Of a DNA stretch of 64,000 nt, positions 7,681-18,300 are shown piece after piece. The position numbers and the translations under genes were made by a program. Every line of letters starts with the position of its first letter. Within the stretch, counting starts at the first letter, position 1. The DNA lies in contig JAHHIL010000011.1 of the NCBI GenBank assembly GCA_019358975.1, forward strand, positions 1 to 64,000, in the 5' to 3' direction. The notes under the pieces were generated by a model that saw only the letters and a list, made by a program, of their open reading frames with translations, was not told the origin of the DNA and ran no database searches. Origin of the DNA: Trichocoleus desertorum ATA4-8-CV12 (GTDB lineage: Bacteria; Cyanobacteriota; Cyanobacteriia; FACHB-46).

Positions 7681-9546
7681 CTAGGTTGAATGGCGATATT
7701 GTTCGAGGAGTTGCGGAATGTGATCATAACCATCGACTCCAATCACGGAGGCAATTTGGCGACGGTGCTGCGCCAAAGCAGTTTGAAATCCTGTTTCTCC
7801 CATTTGGCCTTGCAAAATCATCAACAGCCCTGCGGGTTGTCGCCACTCGTTGGAAGCAATTTGCTCTAGGAGATACATGCCCAAGCAGCCGCTATAAACT
7901 GATTTTTCCAAGTTTTGCAGACGGTAATAGGCTTCTGCTAAGTGAGCCAAGTTGCGAGCTTGTAAATAGAGATCCCCTGAAAACTGTGCGGCTTGAATTC
8001 CACCTTCTAGGTAAGCGATCGCCATTTGCGGTTGATCTAGGACAATGTGAGCGATCCCCAAACTGCTGAGGCAAAGGGCTTGGCTTTGGCGATCGCCCAA
8101 TCGCTCAGACAATTTCAAGCCTTGTTGTAAATAATCAATCGCGCTTTCGTAGGTTTCGGGTTCGGCTTGTTCTAGCTGGTGAGCTTGTAGCACTTCGCTG
8201 TAACCGAGATTTGCTAGTGCATTAGCCTCACCCAAGCGATCCCCAGCTTGACGACTCAGAATCAAGGCCCGCTGACTATAGTTGATCGCCTCAGCGTAAT
8301 TTTTTTCTGCTACACAAGCGCGACTGAGGTGGTTAAAGTTAGCAATCTCACAGGGGCGATCGCCGGCTGTACGAGCTAGCTCTAGGGCTTGTTGGTGAAA
8401 GTTTTGCGCACGGTCATATTGGCCTTGAGCACGGAAAGAATAGCCCAATAGAGTCAGAATTCTAGCTTTTTCTTGGGTGCCTTCAGCCCGCCGCAACGGT
8501 TCATCTAGATAGTTGAGGGCGTCGCGTAGGTAGTTGCCAGCAAAGGAGGCAAAGATGCCACCATAGAGCGGAAAGTAATCACGCTGGGCAAAGGTTCGCA
8601 GAATTTGCAGGGTTGTTTGGAAAGCTGCATCGGCAAAGCGATCGCCTAACCCCACTCCCATTTGAGACCACAGCACAGCAAACGCCAGAAACGTGGAGAT
8701 GGAAAGTTTAGACCCCACTTTAGAGTCATAGACGAGTTTGTCAAACCAAGTCACTAAACCTTGTTGTAGGCCTCGGAGGATCACCGTCAGTTCCACCCAA
8801 TCTTCCAGGTCTACGGTTTGATGTCGGCTCCACTCCGCCGCCGATTGCTCCTGGGCGAGGGCTTGGAATAAAGCTTGAGGGATGGGACTACCAACCTGCT
8901 TGGCCCACAAAGCCCAAGGCCCCCGCTGCCCTGAGACGCCCTCGAACCCTAGCTGTCCTTGGCTTTGGTCGTACATCCAGCCTACCAGATGGTCTTCCAA
9001 ACGACGCCAAGCTTCGATCCCGCGCCCAATACCTGTGGCTAGCTGCTCCATCTGCTGCTGAGATTCTGCTTCGGTGATAGTGGTAGCTTGTTGTTGCAGT
9101 TGTTTGGCAAGTTGTTGCCACTGCTGTAACGTTACAATCTGGGCTCGATTGGGGTCAGTCACTTGTAGCAAAACCGTTAAACGATTATGCGGCTCAGCCA
9201 CCACAACTTGACGAACCGCCGTCGATAGCATTTCTGTCGCTTGGTTTTGCTCTTGCCAGCGTTCCCACTCACCTTGAATGGTTTGTAAGGCTCTTAATAT
9301 CCGATTGGCCTTGGCCAGTTTTAACTCATCGGTTTGGATTTCAACCTGGCGCTGAGCCGCGCTGAGGCGATCGCCCAAACAACGCTCAAAGATCTCTCCG
9401 GTTCCAGGACTCACCTCGTTCAACAACATTTGGTAAACCTGTTCTTTAGAGCGGATTTTGCCCTTGAGAGTCGTTTCGACGATGCGGTCGATGAGTTCTA
9501 GGTAGCGACTAGCTAGTGGAGTAGCACCACTCACAGAATCAGACAT
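7681..9546 (-). CDS. Tetratricopeptide repeat protein
   Basis: 621 aa. The first 330 residues are helical with no recognised domain; residues 20-60 resemble a small helical domain seen at the start of many cyanobacterial TPR proteins. From about 350 to 580 there are at least five TPR units, with repeats such as ILTLLGYSFRAQGQYDRAQNFHQ and LGEANALANLGYSE separated by about 40 residues. TPRs carry protein-protein contacts. There is no signal peptide or membrane segment, so it is cytosolic. Partners are unknown. Confidence 0.8.
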   Translation of the reverse strand: MSDSVSGATPLASRYLELIDRIVETTLKGKIRSKEQVYQMLLNEVSPGTGEIFERCLGDRLSAAQRQVEIQTDELKLAKANRILRALQTIQGEWERWQEQNQATEMLSTAVRQVVVAEPHNRLTVLLQVTDPNRAQIVTLQQWQQLAKQLQQQATTITEAESQQQMEQLATGIGRGIEAWRRLEDHLVGWMYDQSQGQLGFEGVSGQRGPWALWAKQVGSPIPQALFQALAQEQSAAEWSRHQTVDLEDWVELTVILRGLQQGLVTWFDKLVYDSKVGSKLSISTFLAFAVLWSQMGVGLGDRFADAAFQTTLQILRTFAQRDYFPLYGGIFASFAGNYLRDALNYLDEPLRRAEGTQEKARILTLLGYSFRAQGQYDRAQNFHQQALELARTAGDRPCEIANFNHLSRACVAEKNYAEAINYSQRALILSRQAGDRLGEANALANLGYSEVLQAHQLEQAEPETYESAIDYLQQGLKLSERLGDRQSQALCLSSLGIAHIVLDQPQMAIAYLEGGIQAAQFSGDLYLQARNLAHLAEAYYRLQNLEKSVYSGCLGMYLLEQIASNEWRQPAGLLMILQGQMGETGFQTALAQHRRQIASVIGVDGYDHIPQLLEQYRHST

Positions 9547-10074
9547 GGAGTTTAAATGCTTGGTAGAGAATTTTCAGTTACCTTACCGGGAGATCAGACC
9601 AGCCCAACCTTTTATTTTTTCTTATAAACTGAGCGTGCTCAGGAGACTTCCGTTCGCTACAATCGCAGACACAACAGTAAATTTACTGACTCCACTGCTG
9701 TCCCTACCATTGTCGCGATCGCTGTGGAAATTCAGAAGTTGTAATTTAGCTGAATTTCTTCTGCATTGGCTGGCTTAGGGCAGGAATTTGTCCTACTTTA
9801 CCAGGGTAGCTTTCTGGGTAGGGCAGCTTACAAGATGTATGTTCACTAGTTTGTGTATCGCTTCGCAGATACGCACTGGTTTCGTGAAGGAAGCCTCATT
9901 ACTGCTCGCCAGCCAGGGTGCTAAATGCTAATGAGTCATCAATTAACGCCGCGATCGCCCTAATTAGCTCATCTCGGCTCTACATAGGCAAAGACCTACT
10001 AGAGGCCAAGACCTTCTACCCAAGAATTACAAGAACCAATAGACTGCATAACTAGTGACGGGGAGTTTTTGAAG
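9547..10074. other. Divergent intergenic region, no gene seen
   Basis: About 530 bp between the TPR gene and the RDD/pentapeptide gene. The only structure noticed is a short GTATC/GATAC hairpin (9855-9859 and 9868-9872). An open frame at 9545-9778 has no homology that I recognise and overlaps the TPR start; I do not call it. Confidence 0.5.
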
Positions 10075-12255
10075 ATGGCGAGCCCAACAGTCAGGAGAAG
10101 CACTAATCGCTCTCAATCAACGCTAACCAGTTGGCGCTTCAAACGTCTGCCTCTGCTACCTCGACGATGTGGAGCCTGGATGATTGAGGTGTCTTTGATT
10201 GTGGCGAGTGCTTGGGTGCCCTTTAGCTTGGGGGAGTATGCCAAGTTGCACTCCTCCAGTGAACCTGTGCCCTTGAACCCATTTGTCGCCAAAGCTGAGT
10301 CCGCGATCGCCCAAACCTTAGCAATCCCAGTGGGGGATCGTAACCGGACGGTGCCTCCCCTCACGAACCTACTATGGTCTGGGGCGGTCGTAGCTCCATT
10401 TGTAGTAGCAGGACTCAACCTGTACTCACTCGCTAAAACTGGTAAAACTCAACCAAAACGCTGGTTTGCGGTCAAGGTAGTAACAGCGACAGGAGCACCC
10501 CCAGGCTTTTTGAGAGCAGTCATGCGAGAAGGAGTAGGTCGGTGGGGGTTGCCTCTGGGGATCGCCTACACGATCTGGCGCTACAGTGGTGCCTTCCCCG
10601 ACCTCAGCATTTTGTTGGGGCTGGCTAGTTTTCTGGTACTTGGTGAAAACTTCAGTGCCCGGTTCAACTCTCGGCGTCGCGCTTGGCACGATCGCTTAAC
10701 TGGCACGACTGTAATCGATGCAGCCCAACCCACCCCCTTCTACAGCGATCGCGTTCAAGTTTTGCGGCGCGACAGCCAGGGCTGGTCAGAGCAGTCATCT
10801 CACTGGAGCGAGGAAGATGCTGCGATCGCTGCCATTGTACTAACACCGGAAAAAGGCTGGCGGGGGCAAGGTCTGTGGTACTGGATGCGCCAACACCCCG
10901 GCATGACATTGTTGATTGTGTCGCTCTCCAGCGTGGGTTTGGTACTAGGTACCTTTGTCGGGACTCAGGTCTATGTGCAAAGCCAAGCCAATCGTCGGGA
11001 GTTTAAGCAGCAAGATAATCAAGTTTTTTTAGCGTTGGTGAGTAAGCTTACGCCTAACTCAGTGGGTGCACCGGATGAACGGCAAGGCGCGATTTTGGCA
11101 CTGGGTACCGTGAATGACTCACGCGCAGTTCCCCTCTTAGTAGATTTGCTGGGGCAGGAAGACAAACCCGCCCTGATCGACGCAATTCAGCAAGCTCTAG
11201 TCAGTAGTGGCCCAGACGCTTTGCCCTATCTACAACGGCTCAATCAAGCCTTGAAGAACGATTTGGAATCGCTGCGACATGGCAATAACGAAAGAGAGTA
11301 CAGATTATTAGCCTTGAGACGTCGGGCTACCCAACGAGCGATCGCTAAACTTCTCACCATCTACAGCGGTCAAGTGCATGCTGCCGACTTAAGTCGAGTA
11401 GATTTAGGTCGTGTAGATAAAGGAGCCGCCCAGTTTACGCTGGTTTTGGACCGCATCGATCTCTCAGGGACCCAACTAAAAAACGCGATTCTCGCCGGGG
11501 CAAGCCTACAAGGAAGCCGCTTTTATGGAGCTGGAGAAGACGAGCGTTGGGGGACTTTCGACGACTGGATCTCTGACTTGAGTGGTGCGGAACTCAAAGA
11601 CACCAACTTAACAGGCGCTTTTCTAGGTCATACTTTGATGGATCGCACAAATCTAACTCGTGCCATTCTCAACAAGGCCGATTTGTCCCATGCTCGCATG
11701 TCTAAAGCGAATCTTAGTAGTGCCAAGCTGGTTGCCGCCAACTTCCACCAAGCTGTTTTAGATAGTGCTAGCCTCACAGGTGCCGACTTAGGTAATGCTG
11801 ACTTTTCTCAGGCCAACTTGCAATCTGCCCGGTTGGGGCAAGCCAGTGCTACAGCCACAAAGTTTCAGTTGGCTAACTTAGTACGCTCCGAGTGGCAGGG
11901 AGCTGACTTGACGGGAGCTGACTTCAGCCAAGCTAGGCTCCAGCATGCTGATCTGAGCTCTACACAACTAGCAGAAGCTAACTTCAGAAATGCTCAGCTC
12001 CAAAACGTGAGTTTCCGGAATGCGGATCTCAGACAGGCAGACTTACGCGGAGCCAATGTGGCTGGGGCGGACTTTCAAGGCGCAACCTTAGCTGCCTCGC
12101 CGCCAAAGTCATCAAGCCAGTTTATTCAGTTAGCTCCTAGTACCTCCCAACCGAGCAGGCTGAAAGGGGTCAATTTTGCCGATGCTCAAAACTTGAGCCC
12201 TACTCAAATCACCTATATTTGCGCTCAAGGCGGTCGCCATCCTCAATGTCGCTAA
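10075..12255 (+). CDS. RDD membrane protein with HEAT-like and pentapeptide repeats
   Basis: 726 aa from the ATG at 10075 (a TTG lies two codons earlier). An RDD-like domain at about 25-215 starts with RRCGAWMIEV and has hydrophobic segments near 45, 110 and 165. Another membrane helix is near 275-295. It is followed by a HEAT/PBS-like segment (ILALGTVNDSRAVPLLVDLLG) at about 340-385. From about 450 to the end there are 40 or so pentapeptide units of A(D/N)LXX type (LSGTQLKNA, ANLSSAKLV, ADLTGADFS), which fold as a right-handed beta helix. The stop codon lies within the first of three 14-bp tandem copies. The function is unknown; a membrane scaffold is an inference. Confidence 0.82.
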   Translation: MASPTVRRSTNRSQSTLTSWRFKRLPLLPRRCGAWMIEVSLIVASAWVPFSLGEYAKLHSSSEPVPLNPFVAKAESAIAQTLAIPVGDRNRTVPPLTNLLWSGAVVAPFVVAGLNLYSLAKTGKTQPKRWFAVKVVTATGAPPGFLRAVMREGVGRWGLPLGIAYTIWRYSGAFPDLSILLGLASFLVLGENFSARFNSRRRAWHDRLTGTTVIDAAQPTPFYSDRVQVLRRDSQGWSEQSSHWSEEDAAIAAIVLTPEKGWRGQGLWYWMRQHPGMTLLIVSLSSVGLVLGTFVGTQVYVQSQANRREFKQQDNQVFLALVSKLTPNSVGAPDERQGAILALGTVNDSRAVPLLVDLLGQEDKPALIDAIQQALVSSGPDALPYLQRLNQALKNDLESLRHGNNEREYRLLALRRRATQRAIAKLLTIYSGQVHAADLSRVDLGRVDKGAAQFTLVLDRIDLSGTQLKNAILAGASLQGSRFYGAGEDERWGTFDDWISDLSGAELKDTNLTGAFLGHTLMDRTNLTRAILNKADLSHARMSKANLSSAKLVAANFHQAVLDSASLTGADLGNADFSQANLQSARLGQASATATKFQLANLVRSEWQGADLTGADFSQARLQHADLSSTQLAEANFRNAQLQNVSFRNADLRQADLRGANVAGADFQGATLAASPPKSSSQFIQLAPSTSQPSRLKGVNFADAQNLSPTQITYICAQGGRHPQCR

Positions 12256-12287
12256 GCAAATGTCGCTAAGCAAATGTCGCTAAGCAA
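12246..12287. repeat. Three perfect 14-bp tandem copies across a stop codon
   Basis: ATGTCGCTAAGCAA is repeated exactly three times (12246-12259, 12260-12273, 12274-12287). The TAA in the first copy is the stop codon of the RDD/pentapeptide gene. The two extra copies lie in the 3' untranslated region. Confidence 0.9.
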
Positions 12288-12460
12288 AAAAGCTAGATTA
12301 TGGCTCTGCTTGGGTGAAAATAAGTAACAAGATCTCTAGTTTAAAGCTAGGAATTTGCTTGAATAGACCTGTGGATAAGTCAGCCCAGAGCAAGCGCTGA
12401 CGCCTGAAGTTGAATTGAGCGAGACAATCAATCAATGCTACTGGTAGTGAGGAATTGGCA

Positions 12461-13009
12461 ATGAAGTGTCTGAAGCGCCTGTCGCAAGGCAAAAGTTGGG
12501 CTGGGAGAGCTAAGGCGATCGCGCTGGGAAGCACCGTAGCACTAGGGATGGTATGTTTCACCCCATCAGCAGCATCCGCGCAGGCTGCCTATGGTAGTTA
12601 CGTTGGCATTGGTCCCGCCATTGGTCTCACAGATGGCTCCATCAACGAAGATAGCGAAAATGCTTTAGTCATTGCCGCTCGCTACAAACTGCTGAAGCTG
12701 CCCATTTCACTGAGAGCCCAAGCCCTGATTCTGAACGATAATACGGCGATCGTACCAACGGTGTCTTACGATATCCCACTGAATTGGCAAGCAGATGCTT
12801 ATATTGGGGCGGGATACTCCTTCTCAGAGGGGGATTCTACTTCGCCTTTGGGGAATCAAGATGCCTTCGCCATTCAACCAGGCATTGACTACGCTCTACC
12901 CAACAGCAAACTCGTAGTTTTTGGAAATGCCATCATTGCCTTTGATGCCTACCGTGAGACTGGAGGCACAGCGGTATCAGTGCAAGGTGGGGTGGGCATG
13001 AGATTTTAA
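12461..13009 (+). CDS. Predicted outer-membrane beta-barrel-like protein
   Basis: 182 aa from the ATG at 12461. A signal peptide (LGSTVALGMVCFTPSAASA) precedes alternating beta-strand sequence ending in a typical outer-membrane C-terminus, VQGGVGMRF, with a terminal Phe. Strands such as YGSYVGIGPAIGL, KLPISLRAQALIL and YIGAGYSFSEG suggest a small eight-stranded barrel. The function is unknown. It converges with the next gene. Confidence 0.7.
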   Translation: MKCLKRLSQGKSWAGRAKAIALGSTVALGMVCFTPSAASAQAAYGSYVGIGPAIGLTDGSINEDSENALVIAARYKLLKLPISLRAQALILNDNTAIVPTVSYDIPLNWQADAYIGAGYSFSEGDSTSPLGNQDAFAIQPGIDYALPNSKLVVFGNAIIAFDAYRETGGTAVSVQGGVGMRF

Positions 13010-13068
13010 CTTGTAGGGGGTGTTCGGCCCACCCGACAGTCGAGGGCAACCTGACAAGTACCCCCACG

Positions 13069-13326
13069 CTATTTGTCTGCGATCGCATCTTCGGATGCAG
13101 TTTGATCGATTTCTAGAAAGCCACTCCGCCTGACCAGTTGGGGCCAGACCAAGAGAAAGAATCCCATCCAAGCCAGGATAGGAACCGCAACTAGACAGGT
13201 AAACCAAAGGGTGTGGGCTAGGAGCCAACTGCCCGTGATGATTGTGATCCCCGTGAGCAAAATGGACCAGGGTTGACACCACCAGGGTTTATAGGACCAG
13301 GGGCTGACTTGAGAAGATTGAGACAA
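13069..13326 (-). CDS. Small membrane protein, DUF-like, unknown
   Basis: 85 aa. Two hydrophobic helices at about 18-35 and 38-62 are linked by a short turn, with an acidic tail (IDQTASEDAIADK). I do not recognise a named family. It lies alone between a convergent and a divergent neighbour. Confidence 0.6.
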   Translation of the reverse strand: MSQSSQVSPWSYKPWWCQPWSILLTGITIITGSWLLAHTLWFTCLVAVPILAWMGFFLLVWPQLVRRSGFLEIDQTASEDAIADK

Positions 13327-13418
13327 GATTCGACGCAGCTCCAGAAATAGTATGGGTTCGACTTGAGTTAGGCGAGGGATACTGGATCATATCGCAACGG
13401 CATCTTTTGGTGATCGCC

Positions 13419-13733
13419 ATGCCTCACCGTAACTTTGATTCTTACCGAACTCAACATTTAGCTGATCTAGAGTGGCCCGCGAATCCTGAGGTGCAAGCCC
13501 AAATTGCAGCTTTACAGAATTCTTCTAGCTCACACTCTAAGATGCTGAACCTAAATGCTTGGGCGATCGCAAAAACTATGGACAAGTTCTACCCAGGCTT
13601 TTGGAATCGTTTTATGGCCAATCGGCAAGTGGCATTGCAGCAGTTTCTAGAGCAAAAACGCCACCAAACAGCTCAGAACCCAGGTTCTACACCACCATCG
13701 GCCAGCCTAGAAATTCCTGAAACTTCCAGCTAG
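13419..13733 (+). CDS. Hypothetical soluble protein
   Basis: 104 aa from the ATG at 13419; TTG and GTG codons lie up to four codons upstream. The sequence contains a helical segment ending in a Trp/Pro-rich patch (AKTMDKFYPGFWNRFMANR) and a low-complexity tail. No domain is recognised. Codon use matches the neighbours, so it is probably real. Confidence 0.55.
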   Translation: MPHRNFDSYRTQHLADLEWPANPEVQAQIAALQNSSSSHSKMLNLNAWAIAKTMDKFYPGFWNRFMANRQVALQQFLEQKRHQTAQNPGSTPPSASLEIPETSS

Positions 13734-13808
13734 CCATAGCTTCCCACTAACCAGATTGAGCTAAGCCTTTTTTGGGCAGTCGATAAAGCATTAGCGATCG
13801 CCCTTCAC

Positions 13809-15149
13809 CTAGCGACCCAAGCGATTAGGAATGCCCTCGCAACCACCCATAATTGTGTTTCTAGTTTTGGAACCGCCCCAAGCACAGCAATAGCAGCGTT
13901 GTTCTTCAGATAGCTTCGCCCCCGTCAAATCCGCGCTTTCTACGACCGCTCCGGTATGGAGACCAGTGCGATAATCGGGCGGCTCTGTGCGGCTACGGGG
14001 AGTAGCGGTCTCAAGGCTGCCATAGTAGAGGCGTGTTCCCTCCAGCTCAGTCCCTTGCAGCTTGGCTTCATACAAAATTGCCCGCGCTAGGTTAGCTTTC
14101 ACCAAGTCACAGTCATTAAGATTAGCCCGAACTAAGTTGGCTTCACTTAAGTCAGTCCAGCGCAAATCAGTGCCATTCAAGTTGGCCCCAGCTAACATGA
14201 CGCCCAAATCAATGACTCGAACTCCATGAATTCGGTCTTCTTCGTAGCCACCCGAACCATCTAGAATGGCTCGTCCTAGGCGGCGATCGCGTCTGAGGGG
14301 AGTCAGCAGTTTGGCGCGTGAGAGAAAACGAATAATTTTGGCCTTGCCACCCGCATCAACACTGCTAAAAATGGCTGCTGTACGACCTTCGGCGATCGCG
14401 CGTTCCTGCGGCCAGTCTTCTAGCAAGCCTTGCTCATCCAACACCAAATCCGAAATGCCCTGGAAGTAAGTGTCAATCGTTTGTTGTTGAGTAATAAGGT
14501 TCTGCTGAATCGTTAAATCTTTCGAGATCACGTATTGCCGCCAAGCAATATAGACGGCTAAAACTGCAATCAAAATCTGGCCGAGCGCCCCGAAAACTTC
14601 ACCTAAGGCTCCAATCGCGTCCCAATTTAACTGACTAGCCCAGGCATCTAAACGCTGGCTGAGCCCACTGAGGCGGTACAAGCCTAGGCAAGCGGCAAGC
14701 AGTCCCACCACGCCAACAAAAACTGAGCGCTCTCCCGGTGGCAACAGTTCCGCGATCGCAGGCTGCAAAGCGGGCCATACAACTTGCAAGGATAGTAGCA
14801 AAGCGACTAAAGCCCCTGCCCACCCAAACCAAGCATTATTGAGCGCGAACCCGACCAGCATGATCGCGATCGCCGTCAAGATCATGATCGGTGTTGCAGC
14901 AGTCGTCGCTGATGAGGTATCTGAACTCCACTTTGAAAGCCGAGTAGAGCGTACCGGGGACTGGCGAGACTGAGGTAAGGAGCTGGTACTCAGAGCTGCT
15001 AACGACTGGTTCGCAACTAAATTTTCCTGGAACGGCTGGTTGTTTGACGCTCCGTTGGAGTTATGGGCCACGTGGGTAGAAGCCGATAAACCTGGTTCTG
15101 GCGCAGGGGTTGGTGAATGAGGCTCAGATGAATTGGGATTACTGGACAT
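13809..15149 (-). CDS. Membrane pentapeptide-repeat protein
   Basis: 446 aa. The order is a Ser/Pro-rich, probably disordered N-terminus (1-80); three or four hydrophobic helices between about 88 and 200 (IMILTAIAIMLVGFALNNAW, VFVGVVGLLAACLGLYRL, GQILIAVLAVYIAWRQYV); a coil; then pentapeptide repeats from about 315 to 375 (LAGANLNGTDLRWTDLSEANL). The last 40 residues hold a Cys-containing tail (QRCYCCAWGG). Many cyanobacteria have such proteins, and no role is proven for this type. A 21-bp direct repeat lies upstream. Confidence 0.78.
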   Translation of the reverse strand: MSSNPNSSEPHSPTPAPEPGLSASTHVAHNSNGASNNQPFQENLVANQSLAALSTSSLPQSRQSPVRSTRLSKWSSDTSSATTAATPIMILTAIAIMLVGFALNNAWFGWAGALVALLLSLQVVWPALQPAIAELLPPGERSVFVGVVGLLAACLGLYRLSGLSQRLDAWASQLNWDAIGALGEVFGALGQILIAVLAVYIAWRQYVISKDLTIQQNLITQQQTIDTYFQGISDLVLDEQGLLEDWPQERAIAEGRTAAIFSSVDAGGKAKIIRFLSRAKLLTPLRRDRRLGRAILDGSGGYEEDRIHGVRVIDLGVMLAGANLNGTDLRWTDLSEANLVRANLNDCDLVKANLARAILYEAKLQGTELEGTRLYYGSLETATPRSRTEPPDYRTGLHTGAVVESADLTGAKLSEEQRCYCCAWGGSKTRNTIMGGCEGIPNRLGR

Positions 15150-15193
15150 GCTGGTAAGTATGAAGCCTCAAAGACTCCGGGCATGGCTACTGA

Positions 15194-15243
15194 TATCCAA
15201 AATAGTAGCCAAAAGCTACGGGTATCCAAAATAGTAGCCAAAA
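15194..15243. repeat. Two copies of a 21-bp direct repeat
   Basis: An identical 21-bp sequence beginning TATCCAAAATAGTAG lies at 15194-15214 and 15223-15243, start to start 29 bp. It is 45-95 bp upstream of the membrane pentapeptide gene, so it may be a regulator binding site or a duplication. Confidence 0.7.
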
Positions 15244-15393
15244 TTTGGCTGGGAAGCGATCGCGCTATCCTTTACCACTATCACCGATCGCTCTCACTTA
15301 ATATTCACTTGTATAAAGAAAGAAACGAGGGCGTACCTATGCACACCCCCGCTGTTCCTTAACCGACCTTCAACGAATTTGAATCGCTTTGAG

Positions 15394-18300
15394 TTAAATT
15401 CCAGGCATTGTTCCGGGTAACAAAATGCCGCCCATAACCACGGGAAGCATGGCGGTTTCTGTACCACTACTAAAGGCGGTGCTACCACCCGTACCAATCG
15501 TGGTTAAGTCGAGCGTGGCTCCATCTTGTCCCTCAGTTTGATCCCAAGCGTGGTAGGCAAAACTCACCACTCCTTCAAAGCCCAATTCTGGGCGGAAGCG
15601 AATCAGTTGATTGCCTGCTAACAACTGCGCTGACTCTTCGGAAACCTCCGACAGACCTATCCAGTTGTTGCCACTATCGAGAGAGTACTGCCAAGTTCCA
15701 TTAGCACTATCGGCTTGGGTGATAGCGATACCGACAACAGCGCTTTCGTCCGCATCCGTAACTCGGCTACCTAGTAGGTCAAACACCATATTGCCAGGGC
15801 TGTTCAGGTCATCGACAGCGATCGCCCTTAATTGAGGCAATAGGCTAGTTGTGAGCACAGGCGCATCATTAACAGCGTTGACCGCAATCTGTACTGTTGC
15901 TGTGGCTGTCGCCTGATTCTCGTCTCGAACAATGTAGGTAAAGCTATCATCACCGTTGAAATCAAGATTGGGCGTGTAGGTGATCAGCCCCTCCTCGGTG
16001 AAGGTGACGTTACCTTGGCTAGGCGCAGTAACCGACACAAGAGTCAGCGGGATATTTTCCGCGTCCAGATCGTTAGCCAAGACATTAAAGCTAGCGATCG
16101 CTGTGTCTTCGTCGGTGGTAATCACATCATTTGCAGCCACGGGAGGGATGTTCGTATCCCGAATTACAGTCAGATTTACAGTGGCTGACGCAGTAGCCCC
16201 AACGCCATCGCGCACTGTGTAGGTAAAAGTGTCACTGCCGCTAAAATCGCGGTCAGGCATGTAGAGGTAGGTGCCATTGCCAAATCCCATCACATTGCCA
16301 TTGGTCGGTTGATCAAAGCTAATGATGGTCACGGGTTCCCCGTCCATATCTACATCATTCGTGAGTAAGTTAGCGACACTTAGCGTCAGAACGGTATCTT
16401 CGTTTGTCGTAAAGGCATCATTGCCCACAATGGGAACGTCATTGATTGAGTTGATCGTCAGAGTGACGACAGCGACAGCCGTAGCATTGTTGCTAGTGCC
16501 ATCGGTGATGGTGTAAGTAAAGAAATCGGTGCCATTGAAGTTGGGATCTGGCGTATAGACATAGGTATTGGCACCTTGATCGACCAAGCGCCCATTTTGG
16601 GTGGGGGTGAAATTCGTAATTAGCAGCGAATTGCCATCTACATCTGTGTCGTTGCTCAGCAGATCGTCAGCCGTAATGGTGAGAGTACCATCTTCATTCA
16701 GACTAAAGCTGTTGTTATTCGCGATCGGCAAATCGTTGCCTGGAGCCACAGTGAGAGTTACGGTTGCGACTGCTGTACCGCCGCTGCTATCCGTAACGGT
16801 GTAGGTAAAGCTGTCGCTACCATTAAAGTTAGGATCGGGCGTATAGAGGTAGGTACCGTTCCCGTTCACGCTGAGACTACCGTTCTCGGGCTGGGTAAAG
16901 TTATTAATCAGCAGCGAACCTTCTACATCAGAATCATTAGCTAACAAATCGGCTGCATTCAAAACCAATGGGGTATCTTCTACCGTAGTGGCGATATTGC
17001 TGCTGACAATCGGTAAATCGTTGATCGAGTTTACCAACAAGGTTACGCTTGCTACTGCTGTACCGCCGTTGCTATCCGTAACGGTGTAGGTAAAGCTGTC
17101 GCTACCATTAAAGTTAGGATCGGGCGTATAGAGGTAGGTGCCGTCATCGTCTCTGGCTAGACTGCCGCTGGTAGGTTGCGTAAAACTGAGGATCGTTGGC
17201 AAGCCATCTTCTACATCTGTGTCATTCGCCAGTAAGCTGGCCTCGGCAAAACTCAGAGATGTGTCTTCGTCTGTGGTAAAAGCATCAGCCCGAGCGATCG
17301 CGATATCATTGACAGCTTCTACAGCAATCGTCACCGTGGCACTTGCAGAACCATCAAGGCCATCCGTAATGGTGTAAGTAAAGCTATCTGTACCATTGAA
17401 ATGGGCATTGGGTATGTAGCGGTAGGTGCCATCCCCATTACCTTCCACCGAGCCATTGGTGGGTTGAGTAAAGCCAATGATCATTAAGTCTTGTCCATCT
17501 GGCTCAATGTCATTCCCTAAGAGCAAATCGCGACCGATCGTGAGCGGGAGATCTTCAGTGGCAGAAATACTGTCATTCGTGGCGATCGGGGGATCAGGTA
17601 ATGGATTCACTAGGACATCCACAGTCGCGATCGCGGTGCCACCATAAGGATCGGCCACTGTATAAGTAAAGCTCTCGCTGCCATTGAAATTAAGATTCGG
17701 CGTGTAACTCAGAGTTCCATCGTCATTGATGGTAACGGTGCCATTGGCAGGTTGATCAACACTTGCGATCGCAATTGCATCCCCATTGCTATCACTAGCA
17801 TTTAGCAAGCCATTGATCGTAACTGCTCCGTCTTCATTCGTCGTCACCGCTTGATTGCTCACGACAGGAACCGTGTTAACCCCCAAGCGATTTTCCGTTT
17901 GTCCAAACAAGACAAAATGCTGGAAGGCGCTCTTGAGGCTCCCTGCCGCCACAACTGCTGCCACATCGCCATACCGAGCTAAATAGGCTTGCCCATCAAA
18001 GTCAGCACTAGGGCGGCGATTTTCTGTTTCTCCAAACAAGACAAAATGCTGGAAGGCGCTTTTGAAGCTTCCCGCTGCCACAGCCGCTGCCACATCGCCA
18101 TACTGAGCTAAGTAGTAATTGCTGTCGAACAAGGCCAGTGGGTTGCGTCTTTCCTGTTGACCGAACCTCAAGAAGTGTTCATAGGCACCGCTAAAAACCC
18201 CTATTGCAACTGCTTGGGCAACGTCAGGATTTTGCGCCAAGTAGTAACTGCTATCAAACGAGAGGATTGGCTCGCGTCCCTCCTGCTGACCAGACTCCAC

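Noticed and set aside
9545-9778. 77-codon open frame upstream of the TPR gene
   Set aside because: It overlaps the TPR start, has no recognisable sequence, and codon use is unlike neighbours.
13012-13075. Possible hairpin between two convergent genes (GGGGG / CCCCC)
   Set aside because: The G and C runs are in an order that does not give a continuous stem.
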